The notes below the pieces were generated by a model. It did not search any database. It had not been told where the DNA came from and saw only the letters and a list, made by a program, of their open reading frames with translations. Below are positions 11,362 to 18,556 of a stretch of DNA of 64,000 nt, in pieces. The translations under genes were made by a program, and so were the position numbers. The first letter of the stretch is position 1; every line of letters begins with the position of its first letter. The DNA lies in assembly GCF_037023145.1 (NCBI RefSeq), contig NZ_CP146091.1, positions 1,240,001 to 1,304,000 on the forward strand, in the 5' to 3' direction. The DNA comes from Ralstonia sp. RRA. GTDB lineage: Bacteria; Pseudomonadota; Gammaproteobacteria; Burkholderiales; Burkholderiaceae.

Positions 11362-11877
11362 GGGGTGTCTCCTTTTGACTGCTCTTATTTGTGTGGGGGG
11401 ATGGCCGGCATGCCGAGGGGGCGGCATGCGGCAGGTCGCTCCCGATCAGGAAGCGGGTCAAGCGGAAGGACAGGTGCGAGGAGGGGTGGGTGACACGGTC
11501 GACCACGCGCCAGCGGCTTGGGCGCGATCGATGAAGCACCAAGCATGCCTATCGGCATACGGCACGCGGTGGGCTTGGCGCCGCCAGATCCGCGTGTTCC
11601 TGGCCCGAAACAGCCACCGCGTTACGTAACGCGGCGCGTAACGAACGTCGAGGAAACGCACGTTTCGGGCCATTTTCGGATGAGAAATTTGCACCCCACC
11701 GACGTAGGGATACGGTGCGCGAAGGCTTGCCGGTATTGCGTTTCAAACAGGTGCGTCCCGCGCGCGAGTCGGGCAAGACCGCGGCCATCGCCCTGTCATT
11801 GAAACTGGCACAGACGTTGCGTAATCCGGTCAGACCCGCCCGGCACAGGGCGCCACGCACAGACAGAAGGGGCCACC
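11362..11877. other. intergenic region with nested inverted repeats
   Basis: A 516-bp gap between divergent genes. I see no convincing coding region. It contains the nested palindromes at 11601-11672 described separately, and probably the promoters of both flanking genes. Confidence 0.6.
11601..11672. repeat. nested perfect inverted repeats, possible operator or cruciform
   Basis: Outer arms TGGCCCGAAAC (11601-11611) and GTTTCGGGCCA (11662-11672) are perfect reverse complements of 11 bp. Between them lies an 18-bp perfect palindrome, CCGCGTTACGTAACGCGG (11617-11634), followed by a further CGCGTAACG half. The arrangement lies about 205 bp before the small gene at 11878 and 240 bp before the lipoprotein gene. 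No protein binding it can be named. Confidence 0.6.
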
Positions 11878-12159
11878 ATGAACCGCACCATTCAGGACGT
11901 CGAAATTGCCGCTGCCATTGATTCGGACCTGCTGCGCCGCCGCGAGCAGTTTGCCGGTCAGCCCGCCGCCTGGCAGGTGTGGTCAGAAGCGGCGCATGTC
12001 GCCACCTTGAACGAGCGCGCACGCACGGCCTTCATTGAACGTGTGGCTGTAAGCCGCGGTGCGGACATTGCGCTGCGCCTGCTGATGAAGGCCCAGTCGA
12101 TCCGCGAACAGGTTACGCAGACGCTGTTGCTGAGCGAGGCGCCGGCAACGCTGCACTGA
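11878..12159 (+). CDS. small conserved protein of unknown function
   Basis: A 93-residue predicted soluble helical protein beginning MNRTIQDVEIAAAIDSDLLRR. ATG at 11878 is preceded by AGAAGGGG at good spacing. No domain is recognised. It is the last host gene before the prophage and is followed by a hairpin terminator. Codon use resembles the host genes. Confidence 0.6.
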   Translation: MNRTIQDVEIAAAIDSDLLRRREQFAGQPAAWQVWSEAAHVATLNERARTAFIERVAVSRGADIALRLLMKAQSIREQVTQTLLLSEAPATLH

Positions 12160-12210
12160 GGCTATGCGAGGGGGATGCCGGCACGCATGACGTGTCGGCA
12201 CGTGGGATGC

Positions 12211-12245
12211 AAAGGGCCCTGTCGGGAGACGGGGCCTTTTGTTTT
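12211..12245 (+). terminator. terminator after the small host gene
   Basis: An imperfect stem formed by AAAGGGCCC and GGGGCCTTTT is followed by T-rich GTTTTTG on the plus strand. It lies about 50 bp beyond the stop at 12159. Confidence 0.7.
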
Positions 12246-12271
12246 TGTGGGTAGAGGGTGGGGCAGAAAAC

Positions 12272-12298
12272 AAAAACGCCCGCGTGGGCGGGCGTTTT
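12272..12298 (-). terminator. terminator of the host tRNA-Ser transcript
   Basis: Perfect 8-bp arms ACGCCCGC (12276-12283) and GCGGGCGT (12288-12295) enclose a GTGG loop, with A and T runs on both sides, so it can act in both directions. It lies 11 bp beyond the CCA end of the tRNA-Ser fragment, where the native tRNA terminator would sit. This supports 12309 as the host/prophage boundary. Confidence 0.75.
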
Positions 12299-12308
12299 GC
12301 GTGAATTC

Positions 12309-12358
12309 TGGCGGAGAGAAGGGGATTCGAACCCCTGATAGGCTATTAACCTATGCTC
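12309..12358 (-). other. prophage attachment site attL: 3' fragment of tRNA-Ser
   Basis: Read on the minus strand this is a variable-arm hairpin (ATAGG/CCTAT), a complete T-arm (AGGGG-TTCGAAT-CCCCT), the acceptor strand TCTCTCC, discriminator G and CCA. A long variable arm and a GGAGAGA-type acceptor point to tRNA-Ser. The anticodon and 5' half are missing. The same fragment recurs at 63055. Similarity between the two junctions starts exactly at the CCA, so this is the left attachment site and the rest of the host tRNA should be to the right of the last prophage copy. Confidence 0.85.
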
Positions 12359-13254
12359 CCCACTTTCAATTTTCTAAGTCAAATCAATCTGTTACGTCAG
12401 TTGTAATGGGTCATTGTTTTGCTTGCGCGACGCTCGTAAACCTCTGATTTCATTGATAGTGACACTTTCCAATGACCCATCACTTCCGGGTCTTCAAGGG
12501 CGCAACGACCTCAGCCTTGCGCCGGTAGATCCGCTTCGTCGTCCGGCTGTCCGCATGAGAGAGCAGGGCCTGCGCATGCTCAAGTGTTTCCGCATCGCTC
12601 GCGGCCTTCGCGCGGATGTCGTGCTCGTTGAACGGCTCCTTCACTTTGGTCTCGGTGAGCACACGCTCCATGAAGCCGCGCCACAGTGATTCCCATCCCC
12701 CAGCCCGGCCAGTTTCCTCATTGATGTAGCACTCGCCGTCACGGTTGCAGAATAGCCAGGGCGAGATATGCACCGGCCGCGCGGCCAATGCGGCGTTCAC
12801 TGCTTCACGCAGCTCTGGCGTCCAGGTGTAGATAGTCCGCTTACCGGTCTTCTTGCGCGTCTTGTGGCGCTGGATGTGGATGCCGTCGTCTTTCAGGTCG
12901 GTCGTGACGTTGATGCGTAGGAGGTCGCCGCGGGCCATGCCGGTGATGCGTTTAAGTGCGATGTACGCCTGCGCGGCGCGCACGCTGCCTTTCTTCCGCT
13001 TGGAGGTGAGGGCCATGCACTCGTCCAGTTCCCAATCCTCTACATAGCGGTCGCGCGGTTGCTCGCCCTTGAATCGCACCTCGTTCTTGAACGGATGGCG
13101 GTCGATGTAGCCCCAGGAAACGGCCATCGTGAACGCGTGCGACAAGACCTCGATTTCCTTCTTGCCAGCGGTGGGCGCTTTCACCTTGGCGCGAGTGCCG
13201 TCGGGCTTTCTAACTTCCTTCGTGCGCGTATCGACGTACTCGTAGACATGGCGC
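12309..13254. repeat. left copy of a direct repeat of at least 946 bp
   Basis: This stretch recurs at 63055-64000 with a constant offset of 50,746 bp and no difference that I can see, up to the window end. It covers the tRNA fragment, the space beside it and most of the integrase gene. The copies stop matching just left of the CCA (C at 12308, T at 63054). Confidence 0.92.
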
Positions 13255-13586
13255 GGTTTGAGTTCGCTCAGTGCCCACTTGTTAAACTGGATGCGCAGTC
13301 GCTTGACGCATAGTTCGTGGTGAGCCTGAGTGCTGGGTTCCTTTTCGGGGATCACCTCTAAGGCGTACCGGTCGAGCAGATCGCCGATCGTCCGGCAATT
13401 GTCTTGCACGTCCATGCGTTGCCGCCAGGCACGATAGGCCTCTGGCAGTGATGAGCCCAAGCGGAAACGCTTCTTGCCATCCCAATGCTCTTCAAGGCCA
13501 GGCGGCACACGGTAGTAGTACGCGCCGTGGTGTAGTTGCCAGCGCGCCGGCAAGCCGCGATTCTCGGCTTTGCGCTTGGGTGGCAT
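12480..13586 (-). CDS. int: phage tyrosine-recombinase integrase
   Basis: This 368-residue site-specific recombinase would insert and excise the prophage at tRNA-Ser. The N-terminal arm-binding and core-binding regions are followed by the catalytic domain. Active-site residues are visible as R219 (ITGMARGDLL), H322 and R325 (EHDIRAKAAS), H344 (ALLSHADSRTT) and the nucleophile Y354 (KRIYRR). The gene reads toward attL and its stop lies about 120 bp from the tRNA fragment. Its ATG shares one base with the stop codon of the preceding small gene (TAATG), suggesting coupled translation at the end of the leftward operon. Confidence 0.95.
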   Translation of the reverse strand: MPPKRKAENRGLPARWQLHHGAYYYRVPPGLEEHWDGKKRFRLGSSLPEAYRAWRQRMDVQDNCRTIGDLLDRYALEVIPEKEPSTQAHHELCVKRLRIQFNKWALSELKPRHVYEYVDTRTKEVRKPDGTRAKVKAPTAGKKEIEVLSHAFTMAVSWGYIDRHPFKNEVRFKGEQPRDRYVEDWELDECMALTSKRKKGSVRAAQAYIALKRITGMARGDLLRINVTTDLKDDGIHIQRHKTRKKTGKRTIYTWTPELREAVNAALAARPVHISPWLFCNRDGECYINEETGRAGGWESLWRGFMERVLTETKVKEPFNEHDIRAKAASDAETLEHAQALLSHADSRTTKRIYRRKAEVVAPLKTRK

Positions 13587-13795
13587 TACATCAGGCTCCG
13601 ATCAAGTTCGCGCTCGCGGACGCGTCGCGTCTCCTGCTTCACTCCAAGCAAGTGCTCGACGTGCTCACGCGCAACCAGAATACGCCCGTCTGCACGCTTG
13701 ATGTGCTCAATGCCCATCGAGTTCAGCGCGCGGTCCTGGGCGTCCGACCGTTTGCGCCCGGTCAGGCGTTCGAGTTCGTTGGCGGTGAGAAACAT
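13586..13795 (-). CDS. DUF4224-type small protein, possible excision factor
   Basis: A 69-residue protein beginning MFLTANELERLTGRKRSDAQDRAL, matching the small DUF4224 proteins often found directly upstream of phage integrases. The helix-turn-helix-like start and basic composition would suit a recombination directionality factor, but that role is inferred from position. ATG at 13795 has AGGAA 8 nt upstream. A longer start at 13846 has no ribosome site. The stop overlaps the integrase start as TAATG. Confidence 0.75.
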   Translation of the reverse strand: MFLTANELERLTGRKRSDAQDRALNSMGIEHIKRADGRILVAREHVEHLLGVKQETRRVRERELDRSLM

Positions 13796-13944
13796 TTTCC
13801 AGTTCCTGCAGGTTGTTTCGATGATTCGTGCTGCTGTTTCGGTCATGCTGGTGTTACGGAATGAGTAACGACTTTTCGTAGTCGATTGCAGCTTCTGTGT
13901 CTTTGCTCTAGCGTGAGGGCCATCCCTATCAAAGAGAGGCCACC

Positions 13945-14157
13945 ATGGAAGAACTCCACAACGCTGCGCCGCCGGTTACAGGGCATGCTTACCCGTGCAG
14001 AAACGGGTCTTGGCAACCACTTGCTTGGCATGCAGTCGACGGCAGCTCGACCCGATGCGAGGAGGTGAGCGGCGGCGCTTACGACACGCAAGAAGATGCA
14101 GAGCGAGCGGCGGCAGAAGCGGGGCGCGCTCGTCTCCAATATCCTGCTCAGGGCTGA
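13945..14157 (+). CDS. small unknown protein on the opposite strand of the early operon
   Basis: A 70-residue protein starting MEELHNAAPPVTGHAYPC and ending with an acidic helical stretch (GGAYDTQEDAERAAAEAG). It has a good ribosome site (AGAGAGG, 6 nt before ATG). A possible promoter lies upstream: TTGCAG at 13886 and TAGCGT at 13909 with 17 nt between. It lies in a gap of the leftward operon and reads against it. No function is recognised. Confidence 0.5.
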   Translation: MEELHNAAPPVTGHAYPCRNGSWQPLAWHAVDGSSTRCEEVSGGAYDTQEDAERAAAEAGRARLQYPAQG

Positions 14158-14165
14158 TTGTTGGG

Positions 14166-14558
14166 TCATTCGTAGTACTGCCCAGGTTCAAGGCCATAAG
14201 GCACAGTGTCGATGGCCCGTTTGTATCCGATCTTGAATCCCTCTTCCTTGCCTTCTTGGCGCTCTTGAGGGAGCCAGTTTGTGTACATGCCTCGGTCGTT
14301 GATGGTGAATTGCAAGCGCAAGCATGGGTCTCTACTCAGCCTGGCAAAGTCGGGCACCTCGAAAAGCTGGCATTTCTCCACGATCATCCGCGCGAGCTTG
14401 GCCGCCATGACGTTCTTCATACGAGAGACGAAAGCGGCGGGGTTCTCGCGCGCCACCATCAAGTCCATTGGATCCAGTGGTTCCTGAATTGCGAACTCGA
14501 TTGGCTTGGGGCGCTGAGGCATCTCAAACGTCATGGATTCAGGTCTGAGAGCCATCAC
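14166..14558 (-). CDS. phage protein of unknown function
   Basis: A 130-residue soluble protein with no recognised domain. It begins MMALRPESMTFEMPQRPKPIEF and has a helical middle (MKNVMAAKLARMIVEKCQLFE). Its start overlaps the stop of the upstream gene as ATGA, typical of the tightly packed leftward early operon. Confidence 0.65.
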   Translation of the reverse strand: MMALRPESMTFEMPQRPKPIEFAIQEPLDPMDLMVARENPAAFVSRMKNVMAAKLARMIVEKCQLFEVPDFARLSRDPCLRLQFTINDRGMYTNWLPQERQEGKEEGFKIGYKRAIDTVPYGLEPGQYYE

Positions 14559-14788
14559 CTCTCCCCACCAGTGTCCTTGGTTGTTGGCGCGCTCGTTGCG
14601 GGCGGTTGTGCAACAACGCTGATTGCATAGTCAACGGCATATCGTTTGATGCCGCCGATCAGAGCAAGCCAGCGCGCCTCTATTTCTGCTTGGCTGACTC
14701 CGTCAGTGCGAGCCATGCCGTATTCCCCAATCGTTGCAAGCAGGTGCTGCGGCAGCGTTGGCGGCAGAGGTATGCTCTTCTCACTCAT
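14555..14788 (-). CDS. small phage protein of unknown function
   Basis: A 77-residue protein starting MSEKSIPLPPTLPQHLLATIGEYG. ATG at 14788 was chosen because it overlaps the upstream stop by 8 bp in the style of its neighbours. The longer frame to 14884 has no plausible start context. A short helical part (QAEIEARWLALIGGIKRYAVD) is visible; no domain is recognised. Confidence 0.55.
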   Translation of the reverse strand: MSEKSIPLPPTLPQHLLATIGEYGMARTDGVSQAEIEARWLALIGGIKRYAVDYAISVVAQPPATSAPTTKDTGGER

Positions 14789-15059
14789 CCCGCCATCCCG
14801 CATCTGCCAGTGCTGCCGCTGCGCGGACGATGTTTGCGATTGACTCAACAATTTCGACGCGTACCTCGTGATCGATCCCGGCAAAGCCCTGCTTAATGCC
14901 GCGACGGTCGGTCAAGTCATGGAGAATTCCGCGCGCAGCAGCGTGCGCCCAATCTACGGCTGGTGGCGGGTTCGTGCCGTCTCCAACCCACCATTCATCT
15001 GTAGCGTCGAACGGGTATTGGGCGCCACGTTGCAGCGAGTGCTTTGCCAAATCACTCAT
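14781..15059 (-). CDS. small phage protein of unknown function
   Basis: A 92-residue protein starting MSDLAKHSLQRGAQYPFDAT. ATG at 15059 has GGGAGG about 8 nt upstream; an alternative ATG at 15065 sits too close to that site. It overlaps both neighbours by a few bases. An aromatic patch (DEWWVGDG) and a helical C-terminal half are seen. Function unknown. Confidence 0.6.
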   Translation of the reverse strand: MSDLAKHSLQRGAQYPFDATDEWWVGDGTNPPPAVDWAHAAARGILHDLTDRRGIKQGFAGIDHEVRVEIVESIANIVRAAAALADAGWRDE

Positions 15060-15612
15060 GGCCATCCCCTCCCTGCGCTGCCGGTGTGGGCGCGGCGGCG
15101 ATGACGGCTTTCTCGTTCGCGGATTTCATTGCGGCATCAAACGTAGTCCCGCGACCAGACACAAAAAGGTCAATCTTTTCGCGCTCTTCGTCCGACAAGG
15201 CGTGCCACCATTTGCGGCCAGCGTCATCCCGAGTGAGCATGACAGTGCCCCAGTTCGCCGGATTGGAGGCATTCATGCTGAAGTCTGCGGAATAGAAGCA
15301 CCACCCCTCCGCCACGCCCGCCCGCTGGCAGGACTGGGCGGACTGGGCGGCGCAAGCTTGCCAACCTTGCCACGCTTCGTGCGTTGGGGCACTAATATAC
15401 CAACCACAATTCCCCTTGGCTAAGTGCATATTCTTGCTCTGCGCCCACGTCTCAAACGCCTTGCGCTCATCCCCCACCGGCTCGGCCTGCTGTTGGGCGG
15501 CTTGTATAGCTGCATCCCACACAGGCCGGAAGGCATTGCCGTCCATGTCTTCATGCTGGGCGCGAAACTCATCTGCCGCAGCAGAGTTCCACCACGTATC
15601 GAAATCTATCAT
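15052..15612 (-). CDS. phage protein of unknown function, Trp-rich
   Basis: A 186-residue protein with many Trp residues (FDTWWNSAAADEF, FETWAQSKN, EAWQGWQACAAQ, GRKWWHALSDEERE). Short repeated W-containing motifs of this type are common in small early-region proteins of phages infecting Burkholderiales. No catalytic motif is evident. The start overlaps the preceding stop (ATGATAG). Confidence 0.65.
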   Translation of the reverse strand: MIDFDTWWNSAAADEFRAQHEDMDGNAFRPVWDAAIQAAQQQAEPVGDERKAFETWAQSKNMHLAKGNCGWYISAPTHEAWQGWQACAAQSAQSCQRAGVAEGWCFYSADFSMNASNPANWGTVMLTRDDAGRKWWHALSDEEREKIDLFVSGRGTTFDAAMKSANEKAVIAAAPTPAAQGGDGHE

Positions 15613-16253
15613 TTGACCCCCGCGTGTTTAGCAGCTGCGGCGATGCCTGCCTTCAGAGCAGCTGCAGCTTTGTTGAGAACCATCCTGCTATCACAGTCCA
15701 ACCAAGCATCGGCAGCGGCCTTCCGCATCTGCGCTGTGGGCTCAAGCGGGACAAGGACAAAACCGGGCGCCTCGCTCGGCTCGGCCACAGTCGCGGCGCT
15801 GCGAGTGAGAATGGCGCTTTCAATGCTGCGCGCAAAGCGGATGTGTCGGCACCATCCCGGCTTCTGCGGCGTGTCGTGGCATGCCTCATTCCACAACGCT
15901 TGGATTTCCCCATCGCTCAACGCCTGCGCTGCTGGGGCGGAGGAGTGGGTGTCATACAGCGCCCGCAATTTGTCCTCGATGCCGTCAAGGTATGGCCCAA
16001 CAGTCGAGCGCTCTTGCGCGTCGTAAGGGAATTCAGTACCCGCGCCAAGGGCGTCGCGCGCATTGCAAACGATGGTGATTGCCGCATCGAGCGTTGCTGC
16101 GTCGTGCATCTTCGACCCCGCATCAGCCTGTGCGCGCAGGGCTTCTTTGATGCAGTCTTCAGCAGCGGCAACGAAGAACGGCACCGAATCTGGGTTGTGC
16201 CCTTCCTTGAAATAACGCTTGCCGATTTCGATGATTCGTTCCTTACTCAGCAT
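15609..16253 (-). CDS. phage protein of unknown function
   Basis: A 214-residue soluble protein starting MLSKERIIEIGKRYFKEG. Its middle (LSDGEIQALWNEACHDTPQKPGW) and C-terminal half (QMRKAAADAWLDCDSRM) resemble the modular short repeats found in the next gene downstream. No enzyme motif is recognised. It overlaps the 53-codon gene upstream by 7 bp. Confidence 0.65.
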   Translation of the reverse strand: MLSKERIIEIGKRYFKEGHNPDSVPFFVAAAEDCIKEALRAQADAGSKMHDAATLDAAITIVCNARDALGAGTEFPYDAQERSTVGPYLDGIEDKLRALYDTHSSAPAAQALSDGEIQALWNEACHDTPQKPGWCRHIRFARSIESAILTRSAATVAEPSEAPGFVLVPLEPTAQMRKAAADAWLDCDSRMVLNKAAAALKAGIAAAAKHAGVK

Positions 16254-16408
16254 GTCTTCTTCTCCTGTTCGCGGGCGGCGCGGAACGCCTTTGTAAGTTG
16301 TCTGTTCACGGCATGGCCGCGCGAGCGCACTACGTTGGCAACCTGCGCGCGGTCGTGGTGGCTTGCCGTCGCTTGCCTCAGCAGCCCGAGGTAGCTGTTT
16401 TCTGTCAT
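16247..16408 (-). CDS. 53-residue basic phage protein
   Basis: A short open frame, MTENSYLGLLRQATASHHDR..., ending EQEKKTC. Its ATG overlaps the stop of the endonuclease-like gene upstream as ATGA, and its end overlaps the ATG of the next gene. That packing and the AGR-rich codon use argue that it is translated. No function is recognised. Confidence 0.5.
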   Translation of the reverse strand: MTENSYLGLLRQATASHHDRAQVANVVRSRGHAVNRQLTKAFRAAREQEKKTC

Positions 16409-17010
16409 CGTGTGGATGTCTTCTTCGGCTGCGTCAATGCGCGTTCAACTGACCAACCGAGACGCAGCCTCATCCTGAGCGCATTGGGCGTCATCCCGAT
16501 TTCTTTGGCCCAATTGATAAGCAGTTTGGTTGTTCCCTGAAACGAGAGGGTTTCAGTTGGATAGGACTTGCCGCGCGATGTTCTGCAAGGATCGGCCAAC
16601 GACTGCTCATGGCTCCAACCGCGGCGTAGACGTTCGATAACTGTCGATGGATTCAGTCCTAATGTTCGCGCCCATTCGGTGGCCGTCTTGGTTACGCCAT
16701 CGCGCGTGATGAGGATGCAGCTCGAACGGTTGGCGTTTTGCTCAGCCATCGTTGCCCAACGGCAATTCCCAGGCTCGTAGTTGCCGTTTGCATTCGGAAA
16801 ACGATCAAGCGTGTGCTTTTCTGGGCATTCGCCCATATCCGAGAGGAATACCTCAAAGCTGGCCCAACGCTCGCAGCAGGTCACGCCGTCGTAGTGCTTG
16901 GCGTGATGCGCATCGCGGCTGCTGATCGATGTGCGTTGACGCATGGCCTTCCAGCGCCGATACGTCAGCGAACCGTGATAACCGTGCTTGATGTTGCCGT
17001 TCTTGTTCAT
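16405..17010 (-). CDS. homing-endonuclease-like protein with GNCRWAT motif
   Basis: A 201-residue protein. The first 110 residues hold YRRWKAMRQR, FEVFLSDMG, LDRFPNANGNYEPGNCRWAT and EQNANR, the signature of a family of free-standing HNH/AP2-like phage endonucleases. Two tandem DNA-binding repeats follow (KTATEWARTLGLNPSTVIERL and LLINWAKEIGMTPNALRMRL). It is a relative of the gene at 30217. It begins within the stop codon of the truncated Avd-like gene, which suggests it landed there. Nuclease activity is not proven: the classical HNH triad is not obvious. Confidence 0.7.
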   Translation of the reverse strand: MNKNGNIKHGYHGSLTYRRWKAMRQRTSISSRDAHHAKHYDGVTCCERWASFEVFLSDMGECPEKHTLDRFPNANGNYEPGNCRWATMAEQNANRSSCILITRDGVTKTATEWARTLGLNPSTVIERLRRGWSHEQSLADPCRTSRGKSYPTETLSFQGTTKLLINWAKEIGMTPNALRMRLRLGWSVERALTQPKKTSTR

Positions 17011-17198
17011 GTCTGAGCTTTAATGCCATCTGCGACATTTGCGCGGAAGACCAGAACCATGATCTCGATGCACTCTGCGCTGATCTTCTCGCCGATGCTG
17101 CGCTTGAAGTCGCGGGCCATGTTCTTGACCAGGTCCGTCACCACGTCCAGCAACCCATAGGCCGCTTTGTAGATCGGAAGGTTTGTGTGCAGTGCCAC
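17007..17198 (-). pseudogene. avd: truncated Avd-like four-helix-bundle protein of a DGR
   Basis: A 63-residue protein from GTG 17198, starting MALHTNLPIYKAAYGLLDVV and continuing LVKNMARDFKRSIGEKISAECIEIMVLVFRANVA. This matches the first two helices of Avd/four-helix-bundle accessory proteins of diversity-generating retroelements, normally about 110 to 125 residues. The reading then ends after seven unrelated residues, exactly where the endonuclease-like gene starts. In DGRs Avd binds the reverse transcriptase and is required for mutagenic copying. It lies 19 bp after the first target gene, the usual place. The missing half implies loss of function. Confidence 0.7.
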
Positions 17199-17217
17199 GG
17201 TGGATGTAATTGTTAAA

Positions 17218-17673
17218 TTACAAAAGGATCAATCTGCGGACGGCACGGGCGCGCAACTCGTCGTCGCGGCTGATGCCGCTCTGGCCGCCGTAGCCGAAAC
17301 CCTGACACCAAGCCCAGCCGGACTCGCGCTCGCGAGCCTCTCCGGACCAGTACCAGGTGCCCTGGAACTCATCTTTGAGATTGGCGTACAGAAGCGATTG
17401 CTCGCGGCGCGTCGGCAACTCGCCGCCCTGTTCCTTGGCCCACTGCTTGGCGTCGTCCCAGTTCAGTTCAGCTTCATCGCCGGGGAGGAGGATCAGGTGA
17501 TGATCGGGCTCGCCGTCTTTGCCGAGAATGAAGCCGGCATACTGCTCGCCGGGGTTCAGTTGGATCGTGCCGCCGGCGACCTTGTATTCGCGCGCAGCTG
17601 CCTTGCGGATTGCCTCGATCATGGCGGTGATCTCGGCTTGCTTTGCTTCGACTGCTTCAAGCGTTGGCGTCAT
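17218..17673 (-). CDS. DGR-type variable target protein 1 (DUF1566-like C-type-lectin fold)
   Basis: A 151-residue protein. The N-terminal helix (TPTLEAVEAKQAEITAMIEAI) is followed by a DUF1566-like domain with LPTRREQSLLYANL, TWYWSGEA, GWAWCQGF and the end motif LRARAVRRL. This C-type-lectin-like fold is a common DGR target. The last third, from GWAW to the stop, is the variable repeat. ATG at 17673 has CAGGAG upstream. Its 3' end nearly duplicates that of the next gene upstream except in a patch of codons, as expected for adenine-directed mutagenesis. The ligand is unknown; the position in the early operon rather than the tail module is unusual for a receptor-binding protein. Confidence 0.75.
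   Translation of the reverse strand: MTPTLEAVEAKQAEITAMIEAIRKAAAREYKVAGGTIQLNPGEQYAGFILGKDGEPDHHLILLPGDEAELNWDDAKQWAKEQGGELPTRREQSLLYANLKDEFQGTWYWSGEARERESGWAWCQGFGYGGQSGISRDDELRARAVRRLILL
17229..17321 (-). repeat. variable repeat 1 (VR1) of a diversity-generating retroelement
   Basis: This 93-bp block aligns without gaps to 17712-17804. Its 29 bp at 17229-17257 (end of gene) and 15 bp at 17307-17321 are identical to VR2. Between them 12 of 17 codons differ while CAG, TTC, GGC, CAG and ATC codons stay fixed. Most differing codons end in C in both copies and vary at positions 1 and 2, the pattern left when AAC codons of a template are randomised. Confidence 0.75.
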
Positions 17674-17703
17674 TGCTGACTTCTCCTGAAAATGGATGAA
17701 GGG

Positions 17704-18072
17704 TTAAATCGTCAATCTGCGGACGGCACGGGCGCGCAACACGGGGCTCTGCTGGATGATGCACTGGCTGCCGAGGCAGAAGAGCTGAAACCAAGCCCAG
17801 CCGGCATATTCGGGATCGTCGTCCGGCGTGTTCGACCAGTACGCGGCTTGCTTGAATTGGCTGCGGTGCTGCTCATACGCGATCACCAATTCAGCACGTG
17901 TCGGAAGATCAGCATTCAGGCTCTTGGCCCATTCCATGGCGTCAGGCCAAGTCATGCGCGTTTCCGCCTCAGCGGGAAGCAGGATCGTGTGGGTTACATC
18001 GCCGGTTGCGTTGATCAGGCCGCAGAGGTAGATCTCACCTTCGCTGAGCGGCGGGATTTGGATTTGTTGCAT
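17704..18072 (-). CDS. DGR-type variable target protein 2 (DUF1566-like)
   Basis: A 122-residue protein starting MQQIQIPPLSEGEIYLCGL. ATG at 18072 has AGGAG at ideal spacing; a longer start at 18108 does not. The middle LPTRAELVIAYEQHRSQFKQAAYWSN and the C-terminal AGWAWFQLFCLGSQCII...LRARAVRRLTI follow the same fold as the next gene. It and its neighbour differ widely in their N-terminal halves but share the last 30 codons apart from the variable patch. It probably arose by duplication with a shared template for diversification. Confidence 0.75.
   Translation of the reverse strand: MQQIQIPPLSEGEIYLCGLINATGDVTHTILLPAEAETRMTWPDAMEWAKSLNADLPTRAELVIAYEQHRSQFKQAAYWSNTPDDDPEYAGWAWFQLFCLGSQCIIQQSPVLRARAVRRLTI
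17712..17804 (-). repeat. variable repeat 2 (VR2) of a diversity-generating retroelement
   Basis: Partner of VR1 (17229-17321), equal in length, with identical ends of 29 and 15 bp and differences confined to the inner codons. The fixed 29-bp end, rich in G and C, would play the role of the initiation-of-mutagenic-homing region. No template repeat with the same ends was found elsewhere in the window by eye. Confidence 0.75.
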
Positions 18073-18098
18073 GTGCTCTCCTACTGGTTGAAAAATCG

Positions 18099-18233
18099 TC
18101 AGAACCAAGCCGCCTCAGTTGGCCTGTGCGGCTTCCACTTCGCTGTCCAACACGCATGCCGACGCTTCACATCAGCACGCATCTCTTCCTCTGCATGCTC
18201 GTCGCTGCGCTTTCGCCATTCTTCGACCGTCAA
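18099..18233 (-). CDS. small charged phage protein of unknown function
   Basis: A 44-residue frame with a TTG start that overlaps the stop of the winged-helix-like gene upstream (TTGA). It reads LTVEEWRKRSDEHAEEEMRAD and then a basic, Trp-containing end. An ATG in the same frame at 18350 would overlap the upstream gene by 120 bp, so the short form is preferred. Whether it is translated is uncertain. Confidence 0.4.
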   Translation of the reverse strand: MTVEEWRKRSDEHAEEEMRADVKRRHACWTAKWKPHRPTEAAWF

Positions 18234-18508
18234 GCTCGGTTCGCTGCCCAGCCCCCATGCTTCGATAGGCGCATGGTTGCGAACATCGCGGAGTCGCACA
18301 CACGCGCTTTTCCCTCGCCGTGCAACACCTGCACACGCGCCCGACAGCAACTCTCCGAGAGGCCGGTGAGCGTCACCATCTCCATGATCGTGAGCCCACC
18401 TGTGCCCGCCGAGAGCAGCGCCGCGAGTACCTTTGCCGTCGTCTCTTCGCGGATCTTGCTGACGCGCTTTACTAGGTGTGCAGGCTGCTTGCTTGTGGTT
18501 CGTTGCAT
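18230..18508 (-). CDS. small helix-turn-helix phage protein
   Basis: A 92-residue basic protein. LTIMEMVTLTGLSESCCRARVQVLHGEGKARV reads as a winged helix-turn-helix of the kind that recognises DNA, similar in layout to the gene at 25468. It may be a transcriptional regulator of the early operon, but no partner site is known. ATG at 18508. Confidence 0.6.
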   Translation of the reverse strand: MQRTTSKQPAHLVKRVSKIREETTAKVLAALLSAGTGGLTIMEMVTLTGLSESCCRARVQVLHGEGKARVCDSAMFATMRLSKHGGWAANRA

Positions 18509-18556
18509 ATCAGTCTCGGGCGATATGTGGAGGTTGGGGTGGTGGTCAGAGCGTTA

